A DNA stretch of 64,000 bases from Yoonia sp. (GTDB lineage: Bacteria; Pseudomonadota; Alphaproteobacteria; Rhodobacterales; Rhodobacteraceae): assembly GCA_029250945.1 (NCBI GenBank), contig JAQXEG010000009.1, positions 1-64,000 of the forward strand. Direction: 5' to 3'. Below the pieces are notes generated by a model that was not told the origin of the DNA, did no database searches, and was given only the letters and a program-made list of their open reading frames with translations. The position numbers and the translations under genes are program-made. Positions 1 to 8,509 of this stretch are shown here, piece by piece (within the stretch, counting starts at the first letter, position 1; each line of letters opens with the position of its first letter).

Positions 1-536
1 CATTGGCGGTGCTGGCGTCGCATCCCGGTGGTGCCTTGCGGGCCGATCATTTGCCACTAATCATGACAAAATCCAAACTGATCGGACATATCGCCATCGC
101 GAATGATTTGCATGAAACCCTTGGTGACGATCAGCCAGTTCTGGCGATTTTCCAAGGACCAGATGCCTACATTTCCCCCAATTCATACCCAAGCAAGGCC
201 GACACCCATGAGGTTGTGCCAACATGGAATTACGAGGTGATCCATGTGCATGGGCGCATTCGGTTTCACCATGATCGGCGTCCGAAACATGGCGCGGTTG
301 GTATGCTGACCAAGCTGATGGAAACACGCACGAACGGGGGCGCCGCATGGCGCATGTCGGATGCGCCAGATGCGTTTATGGATGAAAAGCTGTCCCCAAT
401 TGTAGGGTTAGAGATTGAGATCATAGAAACCCGTGCCAAGTCAAAACTAAGCCAGAACAAGCCGGACGCTGATCGGCTTGGTGCGGCGGACGGGCGAGGG
501 GCCAACCCGATCGCGGACCGCATCCGCGACGTCTAG
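1..536 (+). CDS. FMN-binding negative regulator, PaiB family (5' end outside window)
   Basis: C-terminal 177 or so residues of a PaiB-type protein; the reading frame is open to the window edge, so the start lies upstream. PaiB proteins have a split-barrel FMN-binding fold and are described as negative regulators (of sporulation and proteases in Bacillus); in Proteobacteria they are mostly uncharacterised. Visible family features are the N-terminal stretch ending in HLPL, the NPHW-like region here reading SYPSKADTHEVVPTWNYEVIH (VPTWNY is diagnostic), and a late segment LSPIVGLEIEI before a basic tail. The tail ends in an Asp-Arg-Ile-Arg-rich stretch. It points at the ABC permease genes downstream, but a gap of about 150 bases separates them, so a shared transcript is uncertain. 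Family assignment is good; biological role is not known. Confidence 0.8.
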   Translation, partial: LAVLASHPGGALRADHLPLIMTKSKLIGHIAIANDLHETLGDDQPVLAIFQGPDAYISPNSYPSKADTHEVVPTWNYEVIHVHGRIRFHHDRRPKHGAVGMLTKLMETRTNGGAAWRMSDAPDAFMDEKLSPIVGLEIEIIETRAKSKLSQNKPDADRLGAADGRGANPIADRIRDV

Positions 537-689
537 GGTTTCACCCAAACAACCACATGGGACTGGTTTGTAGTAAAAAGCGCTAAAATTCCTGTCTTCC
601 GTAATAGTGATTACCGACCTAGGCGATTGCCGCCTACAAAAATCATTTTGCGCCTTGCACTTTTGCCCCATGCGGTGAAAATCAGGCAC

Positions 690-1562
690 ATGTGGGGAAA
701 GCTGACAGCAACAGAAGGCCGCCGCGGACTCCTGATGGTTAGCCCGCCGTTGATCTATGTCTTGCTAATGCTTGCGTTCCCGATGGGCGCAATCATCTTG
801 TTCAGTTTCTGGACCCAAGAATTTATGACGCTGGACACCACATTCACCCTCGCCAACTACCGCGAGATTTGGGAGAAGCCGATTTTCGCGGCGCTATTGC
901 AGCGGTCATTGTTCGTGTCGGGCTGCGTGACCCTTGTAACTGTGATCCTTGCGTTCCCGGTGGCGTATTTCGTGTCGTTTCATGTAGCGCCAGAACGCAA
1001 ATCCCTGTGGCTTTTCCTGATCACGATCCCGTTCTGGACCAGCTATCTGATCCGTGTATTTTTGTGGAAGGTGATCCTTGGGTATAACGGCGTGGTGAAC
1101 ACCGGTCTGATCAAGATCGGCCTTATTGATGAGCCGCTGACCTTTATCCTATATAATGTGAACGCGGTCATCATCACGTTGGCCCACGCATTTGCACCCT
1201 TCGCGATCCTGCCGATTTTCGTCGCCTTGGAAAAGATTGACCGCAGTCTGCTAGAGGCCTCCCAAGACCTTGGCGAAAGCAAATTCACCACCTTCTTTCG
1301 GGTCACGTTACCACTTGCGATGCCGGGCGTTGTGGCGGCGGTGTTGATCGTTTTCATCCCAACCATTGGTGACTATGTCACGCCCGAACTGATGGGCGGG
1401 GCTGGCGGCAAATTGGTGGCGAATATGATCCAGACACAGTTTTTGGCCCTCAATAACGCGCCCCTTGGTGCAGCCTTGGCCATCGTGGCGATGATCTGTG
1501 TGACGGCGATTAGCCTGTTGTTTGTGTTCCTCAACCGCCGTTGGCTACGGGGGCGATCATGA
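690..1562 (+). CDS. ABC transporter permease, spermidine/putrescine type (PotB-like)
   Basis: Inner-membrane permease of a polyamine-type ABC importer, about 290 residues with six hydrophobic segments. The cytoplasmic coupling loop (EAA loop) is visible as EASQDLGESKFTTFF followed by LPLAMPG, in the place expected for PotB/PotH proteins. I chose the ATG at 690 because the protein then begins MWGKLTATEGRRG shortly before the first membrane helix; a TTG 21 codons upstream is also open but adds residues not typical of the family. It overlaps the next permease by four bases (ATGA), and the ATPase follows, so the three form one operon. No periplasmic binding protein is seen on either side, so the substrate (polyamine, or a related amine) cannot be told from this locus. 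Confidence 0.88.
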   Translation: MWGKLTATEGRRGLLMVSPPLIYVLLMLAFPMGAIILFSFWTQEFMTLDTTFTLANYREIWEKPIFAALLQRSLFVSGCVTLVTVILAFPVAYFVSFHVAPERKSLWLFLITIPFWTSYLIRVFLWKVILGYNGVVNTGLIKIGLIDEPLTFILYNVNAVIITLAHAFAPFAILPIFVALEKIDRSLLEASQDLGESKFTTFFRVTLPLAMPGVVAAVLIVFIPTIGDYVTPELMGGAGGKLVANMIQTQFLALNNAPLGAALAIVAMICVTAISLLFVFLNRRWLRGRS

Positions 1563-2359
1563 CCCTGCGCATCTACGCCATCGCCTATTTGGTCTTTCTC
1601 TATGCGCCGATCATTCTGCTACCGTTGTTTGCATTCAACGATGCCACAATCATCGCGTTCCCGCTGTCGGGGTTCACGACCGAGTGGTTCCAGCAACTGA
1701 TGACGACGCAAGCCCTGCATCGCGCTGCGCAAAACTCACTGTTCATCGCGGTGCTTACGGCGTTGTTGTCCACGATACTTGGCGTTTGCGCCGCGCGGGC
1801 AGGGGCGATGTATGACTTTCCGCTCAAACGCGGCATCCTTGGCCTGGTGATGATCCCGCTGGTCTTACCAGAGATTATCGTCGCCGTGTCCCTGCTGGTG
1901 GTCGCGGTGCAGATATTCGACGTGGGGCTTTCGAATTGGACGGTCATTGCGGCACATGTGCTAATCTGCACGCCATTCTCCATCGCTATTCTGAACGGTG
2001 CCTTCCAAAACCTCGACCCCGCCATGGAAGAGGCGGCGATGGATCTGGGCGAAAGCCGCTGGTCAGCGTTCCGGCTTGTTACACTGCCATTGGTCATGCC
2101 CGGCATCATTGCGTCGATGTTGATCGCCTTCACCATAAGCTTGGATGAATTCATCATCGCATTCTTCCTGACAGGCGCGAACCCGACAATGCCCGTCTAT
2201 ATCTGGGGGCTGTTGCGGTTTCCGGCGTCCTTGCCCGTTGTGATGGCGCTTGGCACGATCCTTGTGGCACTCTCAATCGCCTTGCTTACTTGCGCGGAAT
2301 TACTGCGCCGTCGCGGCATGGCCCGCGTTGGCCTCAAAGACAAAGGAGGCTTCATTTGA
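1559..2359 (+). CDS. ABC transporter permease, spermidine/putrescine type (PotC-like)
   Basis: Second inner-membrane permease of the importer, about 266 residues. The start is the ATG inside the ATGA overlap with the upstream permease, a normal sign of translational coupling. The EAA coupling loop reads EEAAMDLGESRWSAFRL followed by LPLVMPG, and the residues after it (SLDEFIIAFFLTG) are characteristic of PotC/PotI proteins. Six hydrophobic segments are evident. It forms a heterodimer with the preceding permease in known systems. Its stop codon overlaps the TTG start of the ATPase gene. Substrate is unresolved because the binding protein is not in view. Confidence 0.88.
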   Translation: MTLRIYAIAYLVFLYAPIILLPLFAFNDATIIAFPLSGFTTEWFQQLMTTQALHRAAQNSLFIAVLTALLSTILGVCAARAGAMYDFPLKRGILGLVMIPLVLPEIIVAVSLLVVAVQIFDVGLSNWTVIAAHVLICTPFSIAILNGAFQNLDPAMEEAAMDLGESRWSAFRLVTLPLVMPGIIASMLIAFTISLDEFIIAFFLTGANPTMPVYIWGLLRFPASLPVVMALGTILVALSIALLTCAELLRRRGMARVGLKDKGGFI

Positions 2360-3435
2360 CCGGCCTGATCCAGCTGAATGGCGTGAACAAATACTATGGC
2401 GACTACCATGCGCTGCGTGACATCGACCTGACGATCAATGAGGGGGAATTCTTTTCCCTGCTCGGCCCGTCAGGCTGCGGCAAGACCACGCTGCTGCGCA
2501 CAATCGCAGGGTTTGAGGGCGTGTCAGGCGGGGTCGTGATGATCGGGGGACGTGACATGGCCGGTGTGCCAGCCAACCAGCGGCCGACCAATATGGTGTT
2601 CCAGTCCTATGCGATTTTCCCGCATCTGACGGTGGCCGAAAACGTGGCCTTTGGCCTGCGCAAGCGTCCTGATATCGACAAATCAACGGCTGTGGATGCC
2701 GCCCTTGATATGGTGGGGCTCTCGGGCTTTGGCCACCGTGTGGCCCATGCGCTGTCAGGGGGACAGCGGCAACGGGTGGCGCTTGCACGCGCGCTGATCC
2801 TGAAACCCCAGGTGCTGCTGCTGGATGAGCCGCTGTCGGCGCTCGACAAGAAGATGCGCGAACAAATGCAGGTTGAGCTGATGCGGCTGCAACGGCACAT
2901 CGGCATCACCTTTATCCTCGTCACCCATGATCAGGAGGAGGCGCTGGTCATGTCAGACCGGATCGCCGTAATGTTTGATGGCAAGATCGGGCAAATGGAC
3001 GATCCTGAAACGCTCTATCGGCGGCCAAAGACGCGGCTGGTTGCGGAATTCATTGGCAAGATGAACTTCCTCGACGCGATGGTGAAAGATGCAGATATCA
3101 CCGTGGACGTTCAGGGGCTTGGCACCTGTGTGATCGCCCCCGAACAGGCGCCGTCGGGCGTGACATTAGGCGCGGGCGCGGTTGGTATTCGCCCCGAAAC
3201 CCTCGCCATTTTGTTCGACGGAGAAACCACAGACCGCGAAACGATCCAAGGCACCGTGGCAGAGGTCGTCTATTACGGCGACATGACATATTACGATGTC
3301 ACCATCGCGGGGATCGCAACGCCGCTGAACATCGCCATGAAAAATCTGATTGGACGGCCTGTGCTGGACGTGGGCGACGCAACAACCGTCGTCTGGGATG
3401 CGCGGTCCCTCGTGCTATTGCCCGCAGCTGCGTAG
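2356..3435 (+). CDS. ABC transporter ATP-binding protein (PotA-like)
   Basis: Cytoplasmic ATPase driving the two permeases, about 359 residues. It shows Walker A (GPSGCGKTT), the Q-loop, the ABC signature LSGGQRQRVALARAL, Walker B LLLDEPLSALD and the switch His (VTHDQEEAL), followed by a C-terminal TOBE-type domain from about residue 245. The start is decided by the ribosome-binding site: AAAGGAGG at 2342-2349 sits six bases before a TTG at 2356, and that TTG overlaps the upstream TGA (TTGA). The family assignment is firm; polyamine specificity is inferred from the permeases. Confidence 0.92.
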   Translation: MTGLIQLNGVNKYYGDYHALRDIDLTINEGEFFSLLGPSGCGKTTLLRTIAGFEGVSGGVVMIGGRDMAGVPANQRPTNMVFQSYAIFPHLTVAENVAFGLRKRPDIDKSTAVDAALDMVGLSGFGHRVAHALSGGQRQRVALARALILKPQVLLLDEPLSALDKKMREQMQVELMRLQRHIGITFILVTHDQEEALVMSDRIAVMFDGKIGQMDDPETLYRRPKTRLVAEFIGKMNFLDAMVKDADITVDVQGLGTCVIAPEQAPSGVTLGAGAVGIRPETLAILFDGETTDRETIQGTVAEVVYYGDMTYYDVTIAGIATPLNIAMKNLIGRPVLDVGDATTVVWDARSLVLLPAAA

Positions 3436-3453
3436 GATGGGTTTTAACCCATC
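3436..3453. terminator. palindrome between convergent genes, possible bidirectional terminator
   Basis: GATGGGTT / AACCCATC form a perfect inverted repeat directly after the ATPase stop codon and four bases before the stop of the convergent pagL-like gene. There is no long T-run on either side, so termination strength is uncertain. Confidence 0.5.
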
Positions 3454-3456
3454 ATC

Positions 3457-3969
3457 CTAAAATGGAAACGCAACCCGTAGGGCGATGGTTTCCAGTCCGG
3501 GGTTCAGATCTTGGGTATCTGCGTTCGACCGGTGGTCATAGGACGCAAGCACGGTGACGCCGTTGGCAAATTCATATCCCGCACCCAGCGATGACCGGAA
3601 CTGTAACGCCCCGCCGATGTCCGGCCCGTCGCCCTGATCGTAGAAACCGGGCATCAGCGATGCCTCGATAAAGAACGGGCCGCCAAACATGTCCTTGGAC
3701 GTCCATTTCGCACCAGCGCCAACCCAAATGGCCCCTGCATCGGTCACCGACGCGCCAATCGTTGGCTGGAACGGGCCGTAGGTCGTGCCGAAATCATAGC
3801 CGACATAGAATTCTTCACCGATCAGATCCCCTTGGAATTCGACCTTGGCTGCCTGAAATGAAAGGCTCGATGTGGCCTCACGTTCGGCCAAGCACCCCGT
3901 CGGGCAATCATTTAAGGCCATATCTGTTAGGCTGGCCGCCAGAAACAATACTGTAAGTGTTCCGTCCAT
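3457..3969 (-). CDS. PagL-like lipid A 3-O-deacylase / acyloxyacyl hydrolase
   Basis: Outer-membrane beta-barrel enzyme of 170 residues, predicted to remove the 3-O-linked acyl chain of lipid A. The PagL catalytic triad of Pseudomonas is His126, Ser128, Glu140 (spacing +2 and +14). Here His146, Ser148 and Glu160 have exactly the same spacing in the segment DHRSNADTQDLNPGLE, and the protein ends in aromatic Phe as barrel proteins do. The N-terminal 20 residues are hydrophobic but lack a clear positive charge, so the signal peptide is unusual. A strong ribosome-binding site (TAGGAGA) precedes the ATG. It starts nine bases after the TetR gene and is the last gene of that run. Activity on lipid A is inference from the triad. 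Confidence 0.8.
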   Translation of the reverse strand: MDGTLTVLFLAASLTDMALNDCPTGCLAEREATSSLSFQAAKVEFQGDLIGEEFYVGYDFGTTYGPFQPTIGASVTDAGAIWVGAGAKWTSKDMFGGPFFIEASLMPGFYDQGDGPDIGGALQFRSSLGAGYEFANGVTVLASYDHRSNADTQDLNPGLETIALRVAFPF

Positions 3970-3978
3970 AATCGTCTC

Positions 3979-4596
3979 CTAAGAATCTGGCGCCACAAGG
4001 CCGAGGCCGCGTAAATAAATCCCGATACCGGTTTCCAACAGATCCTCGGGCGGGAAGGGGGATTTGGTGCCGGGGCTACCGCGTGCAAACAGTTCCACAA
4101 CCCCGTGGCTCATCGCCCAGATATGTGCGGAAAACATCTGTGGCGGCGGGCGTTTTTCGGCCGGAATATGCTGGGACAGGGCAACAGCGGCAGTTTCCAA
4201 CACGCCCAAGGCGCGGGTCGCCACATCATTCAGCTCGGGCGTGCGCTGGATCGAAATCCCGCTTTCAAACATCGCAACATATTGTCCGGGGTATTTGCGG
4301 GCGAACGCCAGATAGGCACGGCCCGTGGCCTCAAACGCGGCCAAATCCGATGGCCGGCCACCGTTATAGGCGTGTTCCATCAGATCAGCGAAAATCTGAT
4401 ACCCTTGGCGGGCGGCCTCGGCGATCAGCTCTTCGCGTCCGTCGAAATGGCGGTAGACGGCGGCGGGGGTCACACCCGCCTCGCGCGCGGCCTCGGACAG
4501 GGTAAAGCCTGTTGGCCCCTTCTTTTCGATCAGGGACAGACAGCCTGCGACCAGTGTTTCGCGCAGGTTGCCGTGATGATACCCGCGTTTAGCCAT
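3979..4596 (-). CDS. TetR-family transcriptional regulator
   Basis: DNA-binding repressor of about 205 residues. The N-terminal helix-turn-helix region is typical (KRGYHHGNLRETL, then GFTLSEAAREAGVTPAAVYRHF at roughly residues 27-48), and the C-terminal half resembles the TetR_C_33 type (WHG-like) ligand-binding domain. I use the ATG at 4596 (MAKRGYHHGN), the usual start in this subfamily; a longer reading frame exists but overlaps the PPK2 gene further. It overlaps the end of the polyphosphate kinase gene by eight bases and precedes the pagL-like gene by nine, so it probably controls one or both. Ligand unknown. Confidence 0.88.
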   Translation of the reverse strand: MAKRGYHHGNLRETLVAGCLSLIEKKGPTGFTLSEAAREAGVTPAAVYRHFDGREELIAEAARQGYQIFADLMEHAYNGGRPSDLAAFEATGRAYLAFARKYPGQYVAMFESGISIQRTPELNDVATRALGVLETAAVALSQHIPAEKRPPPQMFSAHIWAMSHGVVELFARGSPGTKSPFPPEDLLETGIGIYLRGLGLVAPDS

Positions 4597-5446
4597 GGGT
4601 GCCGGCGACCTTTGGATCAATCGCGCCCAAGCGGGCATCGTCGCGGCCCGCGTAATCCGTCCGCGACAGAATACTGCGGATCGTGTTCAACCGTGCACGG
4701 CATTTGTCATCAGAACGCACAACAATCCAACGTGCGACATCCGTATGGGTGCTGTCCAGCGTTTCCTTGATCGCATCTGAATAGGCATCCCAACGGTTCA
4801 ACCCCTCGTCATCGATCCACGACAGTTTCCACTGTTTCAGCAGGTCGCTTTCGCGGTCCAAAAACCGTTTTAGCTGTGTGGCTTGGCCGACATTCAGCCA
4901 GGTTTTGAAAACCTTGATGCCTTCATCCACCAGCATTTTTTCAAATGTATTGACCTGTCCGAACCATTTTTCGCGTGCCTCGGGCGAGCAAAAGCCAAAC
5001 ACATGTTCCACGACACCGCGGTTATACCAGCTACGGTCGAACAGCACGATCTCACCTGCGGATGGCATGTGGTCGATGTAGCGTTGGAAATACCATTGAC
5101 CGGCTTCCACATCCGACGGTTTCGACAGGGCGACCACACGCGCATGACGCGGGTTAAGATGTTCGCGTAACCGCGAAATGGTGCCACCTTTGCCCGCTGC
5201 ATCACAGCCTTCGAACACCACAACAATGCGTTCACCGGTATCACGCGCCCATGCCTGCAGGCGGACAAGTTCAATCTGCAAGGCGGCGATCTCGGCCTCG
5301 TAGGCTGCGCGTTTCATCTGCTTGTCATAGGGGTAATCAGGGTTCAGGATTTCACCCTTTTTCGCGTCAGCAATGGCCGTGCGCACAGCATCAGGCGCGC
5401 TGTCGTTATAAAAGCGGCTGATGCCGCCATCAAATGGCAAATCCAT
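4589..5446 (-). CDS. ppk2: polyphosphate kinase 2 (PPK2, class I)
   Basis: Cytoplasmic enzyme of 285 residues that transfers phosphate between polyphosphate and nucleoside diphosphates (ADP/GDP). Walker A is FEGCDAAGKGG at about residues 78-88 and the lid/Walker B segment is LFDRSWYNRGVVEHVFGF at about 135-152, both diagnostic of the PPK2 family; length fits single-domain class I enzymes. It is embedded in a minus-strand run with metA and an alpha/beta hydrolase upstream and TetR/pagL-like genes downstream, overlapping the TetR start. Whether it works mainly in polyP synthesis or use cannot be read from sequence. Confidence 0.93.
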   Translation of the reverse strand: MDLPFDGGISRFYNDSAPDAVRTAIADAKKGEILNPDYPYDKQMKRAAYEAEIAALQIELVRLQAWARDTGERIVVVFEGCDAAGKGGTISRLREHLNPRHARVVALSKPSDVEAGQWYFQRYIDHMPSAGEIVLFDRSWYNRGVVEHVFGFCSPEAREKWFGQVNTFEKMLVDEGIKVFKTWLNVGQATQLKRFLDRESDLLKQWKLSWIDDEGLNRWDAYSDAIKETLDSTHTDVARWIVVRSDDKCRARLNTIRSILSRTDYAGRDDARLGAIDPKVAGTHG

Positions 5447-5492
5447 GGGATGTCCTTTGGGTCCTTGGCCCCATTATGGGCAAAGGGACGGG

Positions 5493-6488
5493 CTAGCGCA
5501 ATCCGGCGCGGCCTGCGGCGCGGTCAATTGCGGCCACAGCGGCGATTGGATCGACGTGGTGTGGCATATGACCCACGCCTTCCAATTCCTGCACCCGCAC
5601 TGATGGCACGATTTTCACAATCTCGCGGGCGTGGATATCAATCGGCACGACAGTATCAGCGGTGCCATGCAAAATCTCAATCGGCAGGGTTAATTCGTCA
5701 TAGTGCGTCTGTAGCTTGACGACATTGGGATGCAATTCGCTGACCTGACGGACATTGGCGCGGAAACTATCGGGGCGCAGGATCAAACGCGCGCCAAGGT
5801 GTTCGCCGTAACCCTCTGGCGCGGGATCGGGGGCAAACACCCCTTCGATTGAATTATCAACGATGCCATCCGTCGCAAGCGCCGACAAAACAGGGATCAC
5901 GATCCCGCCGCCAAGCGCGCTGCTATTGGCCGTGTAATACGCACCAAGGCCGCCATCCCACGGCATCGCCACACCGGCAAAGGACACAATTGCGCGTGCG
6001 TTGTGATCTGCATCTTCATCCAGCCCCGCCACGGCCCATGCCAGCGACACGATCCCGCCAAAGCTGTGACCGCCAACAACGGGATCCTTGATCCCCAGCT
6101 TGCCAGCAGCCTCGCGTAGCATCTTGGCTTGTGCTTGCGGGCTGTCGCCGTCGGTCGCGAAAGCGCCTGTATCAATGCCTGGTACGCGGTCGGTATAGCC
6201 ATGACCAGGACGGTCAAACAGCGTGACGGTATAGTCATCCGTCAAACGGTGCATCAGATCAAATGTGAAATCGCGCAGATTGCCGCCAGCGCCATGCAGT
6301 AGGATCAGCTCTGGTCCGGTGCCATCACGCAAGTAATGCACCTTGCCGCCTGTCACATCAACGAATTGGCCGACAGGGGGATAGGTCATCTCAATCTTGG
6401 CCGTGCGCTGCGTCGTGGCGCACCCCGTCAGAACAGAGCCTGCCCCAATCGCCAGCGCATATGCCAAAAGTCTAAGTGCCGACGTCAT
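5493..6488 (-). CDS. alpha/beta hydrolase, predicted lipoprotein
   Basis: About 331 residues. The start at 6488 gives a lipoprotein signal: hydrophobic residues 5-19 followed by LTGC with Cys23 as the predicted lipidated residue. The hydrolase core shows the oxyanion segment [22 protein letters not shown] and the nucleophile elbow GGHSFGG (Ser), with a late Asp (HGTADTVVP) and His (GVGHMPHHV) completing a classic triad. It therefore probably acts as an esterase or lipase-like enzyme facing the periplasm. Its start overlaps the end of metA by 17 bases, so it is translated from the same message. Substrate unknown. Confidence 0.87.
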   Translation of the reverse strand: MTSALRLLAYALAIGAGSVLTGCATTQRTAKIEMTYPPVGQFVDVTGGKVHYLRDGTGPELILLHGAGGNLRDFTFDLMHRLTDDYTVTLFDRPGHGYTDRVPGIDTGAFATDGDSPQAQAKMLREAAGKLGIKDPVVGGHSFGGIVSLAWAVAGLDEDADHNARAIVSFAGVAMPWDGGLGAYYTANSSALGGGIVIPVLSALATDGIVDNSIEGVFAPDPAPEGYGEHLGARLILRPDSFRANVRQVSELHPNVVKLQTHYDELTLPIEILHGTADTVVPIDIHAREIVKIVPSVRVQELEGVGHMPHHVDPIAAVAAIDRAAGRAGLR

Positions 6489-7389
6489 CCAAATTATACT
6501 TCGTTGTCTGATAAATTTCGTTGATCCAGTTACCATATAGGAGGTGGGCGTGACTTCGCCACTTATTCATGGGGCGTTCCGTTGGGTCATCGTTGGGATA
6601 ATAGTTCTGCGGCACATGGATTTTGGTCCCCTCGGCCACATCCCGATCATATTCCTGTTTCAACGTCCCGCTGTCGTATTCAAAGTGGTTAAAGATATAA
6701 AGCGCACGGTGCGCCGGATCCTCGACCAGACAGGGGCCGGACTGATCACTGGTGATCAACGTCTTTAGACCGGTGGCGCGGGCGATGTCATCCTCGCGCA
6801 TTTCGGTCCAGCGGCTAACCGGCACCACACAATCATCCGAAAACCCGCGCAGAAACGGTGACGACGCATCCGTCACACGGTGTCGGTAACAACCAAACAC
6901 CTTTTCATCCGTTATATGCTTGGGCACGTTGTGGAAATGGTTGATCATGGCCATACCACCCCAGCAGACGCCGAATGTGGAATGCACGTTGGTCTGGGTC
7001 CAGGCAAACACCTCTGTCAGCTCGTCCCAATAGGTTACATCGGTGAAATCCAGATGCTCGATCGGGGCGCCTGTGATGATCAGCCCGTCGAATTTCTGGT
7101 CGCGCACATCGCTGAACGGCACATAGAATTCTTCCATATGCTCGGCTGCGGTATTCTTGGTCTGATGTTCCGACATGCGGATCAGGGTCAATTCAATCTG
7201 CAACGGGGTCGCGCCAATCAGGCGGGCAAACTGGTTCTCCGTCTGGATTTTCTTGGGCATCAGGTTCAGCAGTGCAATCCGCAGCGGGCGGATATCCTGA
7301 CGGGCGGCGGTGTCATCATCCAGCACCATCACACCTTCGTTGCGCAAAACGTCAAAGGCGGGCAGGGCAGAGGGCAGTTTGATCGGCAT
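6472..7389 (-). CDS. metA: homoserine O-acyltransferase MetA, predicted acetyl-CoA type
   Basis: Methionine biosynthesis enzyme, 305 residues, acylating homoserine. The catalytic Cys142 lies in FGVCWGG, with the conserved His (FNHFEYD) and Glu nearby. At residue 111 this protein has Glu ([11 protein letters not shown]). In MetA-fold enzymes Glu111 goes with acetyl-CoA use (Bacillus cereus) and Gly111 with succinyl-CoA use (E. coli), so I predict O-acetylhomoserine as product despite the usual name homoserine O-succinyltransferase. It follows the P-loop gene by 39 bases and overlaps the hydrolase gene. The gap upstream is too short for a SAM-II riboswitch, which often precedes metA in Alphaproteobacteria. 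Confidence 0.93.
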   Translation of the reverse strand: MPIKLPSALPAFDVLRNEGVMVLDDDTAARQDIRPLRIALLNLMPKKIQTENQFARLIGATPLQIELTLIRMSEHQTKNTAAEHMEEFYVPFSDVRDQKFDGLIITGAPIEHLDFTDVTYWDELTEVFAWTQTNVHSTFGVCWGGMAMINHFHNVPKHITDEKVFGCYRHRVTDASSPFLRGFSDDCVVPVSRWTEMREDDIARATGLKTLITSDQSGPCLVEDPAHRALYIFNHFEYDSGTLKQEYDRDVAEGTKIHVPQNYYPNDDPTERPMNKWRSHAHLLYGNWINEIYQTTKYNLDDVGT

Positions 7390-7428
7390 TGTCTTGGTCC
7401 TTACGGGCAGGTCATTGAAACAGGCGGC

Positions 7429-8292
7429 CTAGCCGCGCATCTCAAGTGCGTCAGCGATCATGCTGACAAAGCCCTCCGTGTCTTTCACCTTGGTCACAGC
7501 CTCCATCGGGACCGTGATCCCCCATTTCTCGGCGATCTTGCGATAGCGTGGCTGACGGTGTGCCAGCGCCTTGGCAAACGCCCAGCGGATGAAATCATCG
7601 GGGTCCACCTTGTCCTCGGCCACGCCAAATTCAGCCAGATAGGCCCGCCATGTCGCCAACAAGAACGTCGGATCATAAGACATCGGCTTAGGCTCTTTGT
7701 CAAAACGGCGGACCAGCTCAGCGGTGTGATCATCGGTCCCTTCGATCCAGACCATCAATGTCTTGGACGCAAGTTCAGTCAGGATTGGATCATCTGGATC
7801 ATCGGCATCTACCCATTCGCAGATCGACCCACCCGTGTCACAGATGAAATGTGGATAGCCGTAGATCGCGCCAGAGCGTTCCATAAAATGGCTGGTGTCC
7901 ATCAATGCGGACACTTCGGCCACCTGAAACTGATCCTGCCTGTGGGTATATTCACCCCACGCCAAACCACCTTTGGCCACATCGCCCGGCTTGCCCAGAT
8001 ATTTGGAAATCGCCTTTAGGTCGGTCGTATGCACATTGGGCGCAATATAGATGCTGTCGGACATCAACAGATCCTTAAGCACGGGGTTCTTCATCGCCTC
8101 ACCCAGCGCCATATCCACGATGTGTGGCGACATATATCGCGTGCCAATCCGGTAATCGATGGAGTAGTGGAACCAATCACCCGTGTCGCGCAGCATGGAT
8201 GACAAATACGTCTTGCCCAGCCCCGACATCGCGAACAGCAAGATATTTTTATGGGGCGCGGCACGCCACCGAGATGCATTTTCATATATCAT
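7429..8292 (-). CDS. P-loop ATPase of unknown function
   Basis: A 287-residue protein I cannot name. A nucleotide-binding loop is clear near the N terminus (AMSGLGKTYLS, about residues 21-31), followed by a segment rich in acidic and aromatic residues; there is no signal peptide or membrane helix. Similar proteins sit next to metA in Roseobacter-group genomes, as far as I recall, and are labelled ATPase. It is the first gene of a minus-strand run leading to metA, hydrolase, ppk2, TetR and pagL-like genes. The ATG at 8292 lies only about eight bases downstream of a conserved 12-base element (8301-8312), and no strong ribosome-binding site is seen, so a very short leader is possible. Confidence 0.6.
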   Translation of the reverse strand: MIYENASRWRAAPHKNILLFAMSGLGKTYLSSMLRDTGDWFHYSIDYRIGTRYMSPHIVDMALGEAMKNPVLKDLLMSDSIYIAPNVHTTDLKAISKYLGKPGDVAKGGLAWGEYTHRQDQFQVAEVSALMDTSHFMERSGAIYGYPHFICDTGGSICEWVDADDPDDPILTELASKTLMVWIEGTDDHTAELVRRFDKEPKPMSYDPTFLLATWRAYLAEFGVAEDKVDPDDFIRWAFAKALAHRQPRYRKIAEKWGITVPMEAVTKVKDTEGFVSMIADALEMRG

Positions 8293-8300
8293 GCTTCACT

Positions 8301-8462
8301 GCGTAATATGCAGCGGCGAAACGGTCCAGAGGCAATTGCCCACCATCCCCCTTTCAGACCGCCCGCAAAACCCGCGTTCCTCGCTTTTTGACAAATACGT
8401 GCGTTTCCAGGGCTGCCCCCGCAAACATACCATCCCATGCTTATTTCCATTGCATATTACGC
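8301..8462. promoter_or_regulatory. paired 12-bp inverted elements between divergent genes
   Basis: GCGTAATATGCA at 8301-8312 and its exact reverse complement TGCATATTACGC at 8451-8462 flank the divergent intergenic region, each next to one of the two start codons and each in the same orientation relative to its gene. They could be operator half-sites for one regulator or the -10 regions of two matched promoters (TGCATATTA resembles an extended -10). Confidence 0.5.
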
Positions 8463-8509
8463 GCAAATAGCCGCTTGTGTTCATATCGCCGCGCCAAAAG
8501 GAAGCCGCA

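Noticed and set aside
7390-7428. SAM-II riboswitch before metA
   Set aside because: Only 39 bases lie upstream, and neither that gap nor the region before the P-loop gene shows the conserved pseudoknot core.
6880-8019. 379-codon open frame opposite metA and the P-loop gene
   Set aside because: Spans two genes on the other strand and resembles no protein.
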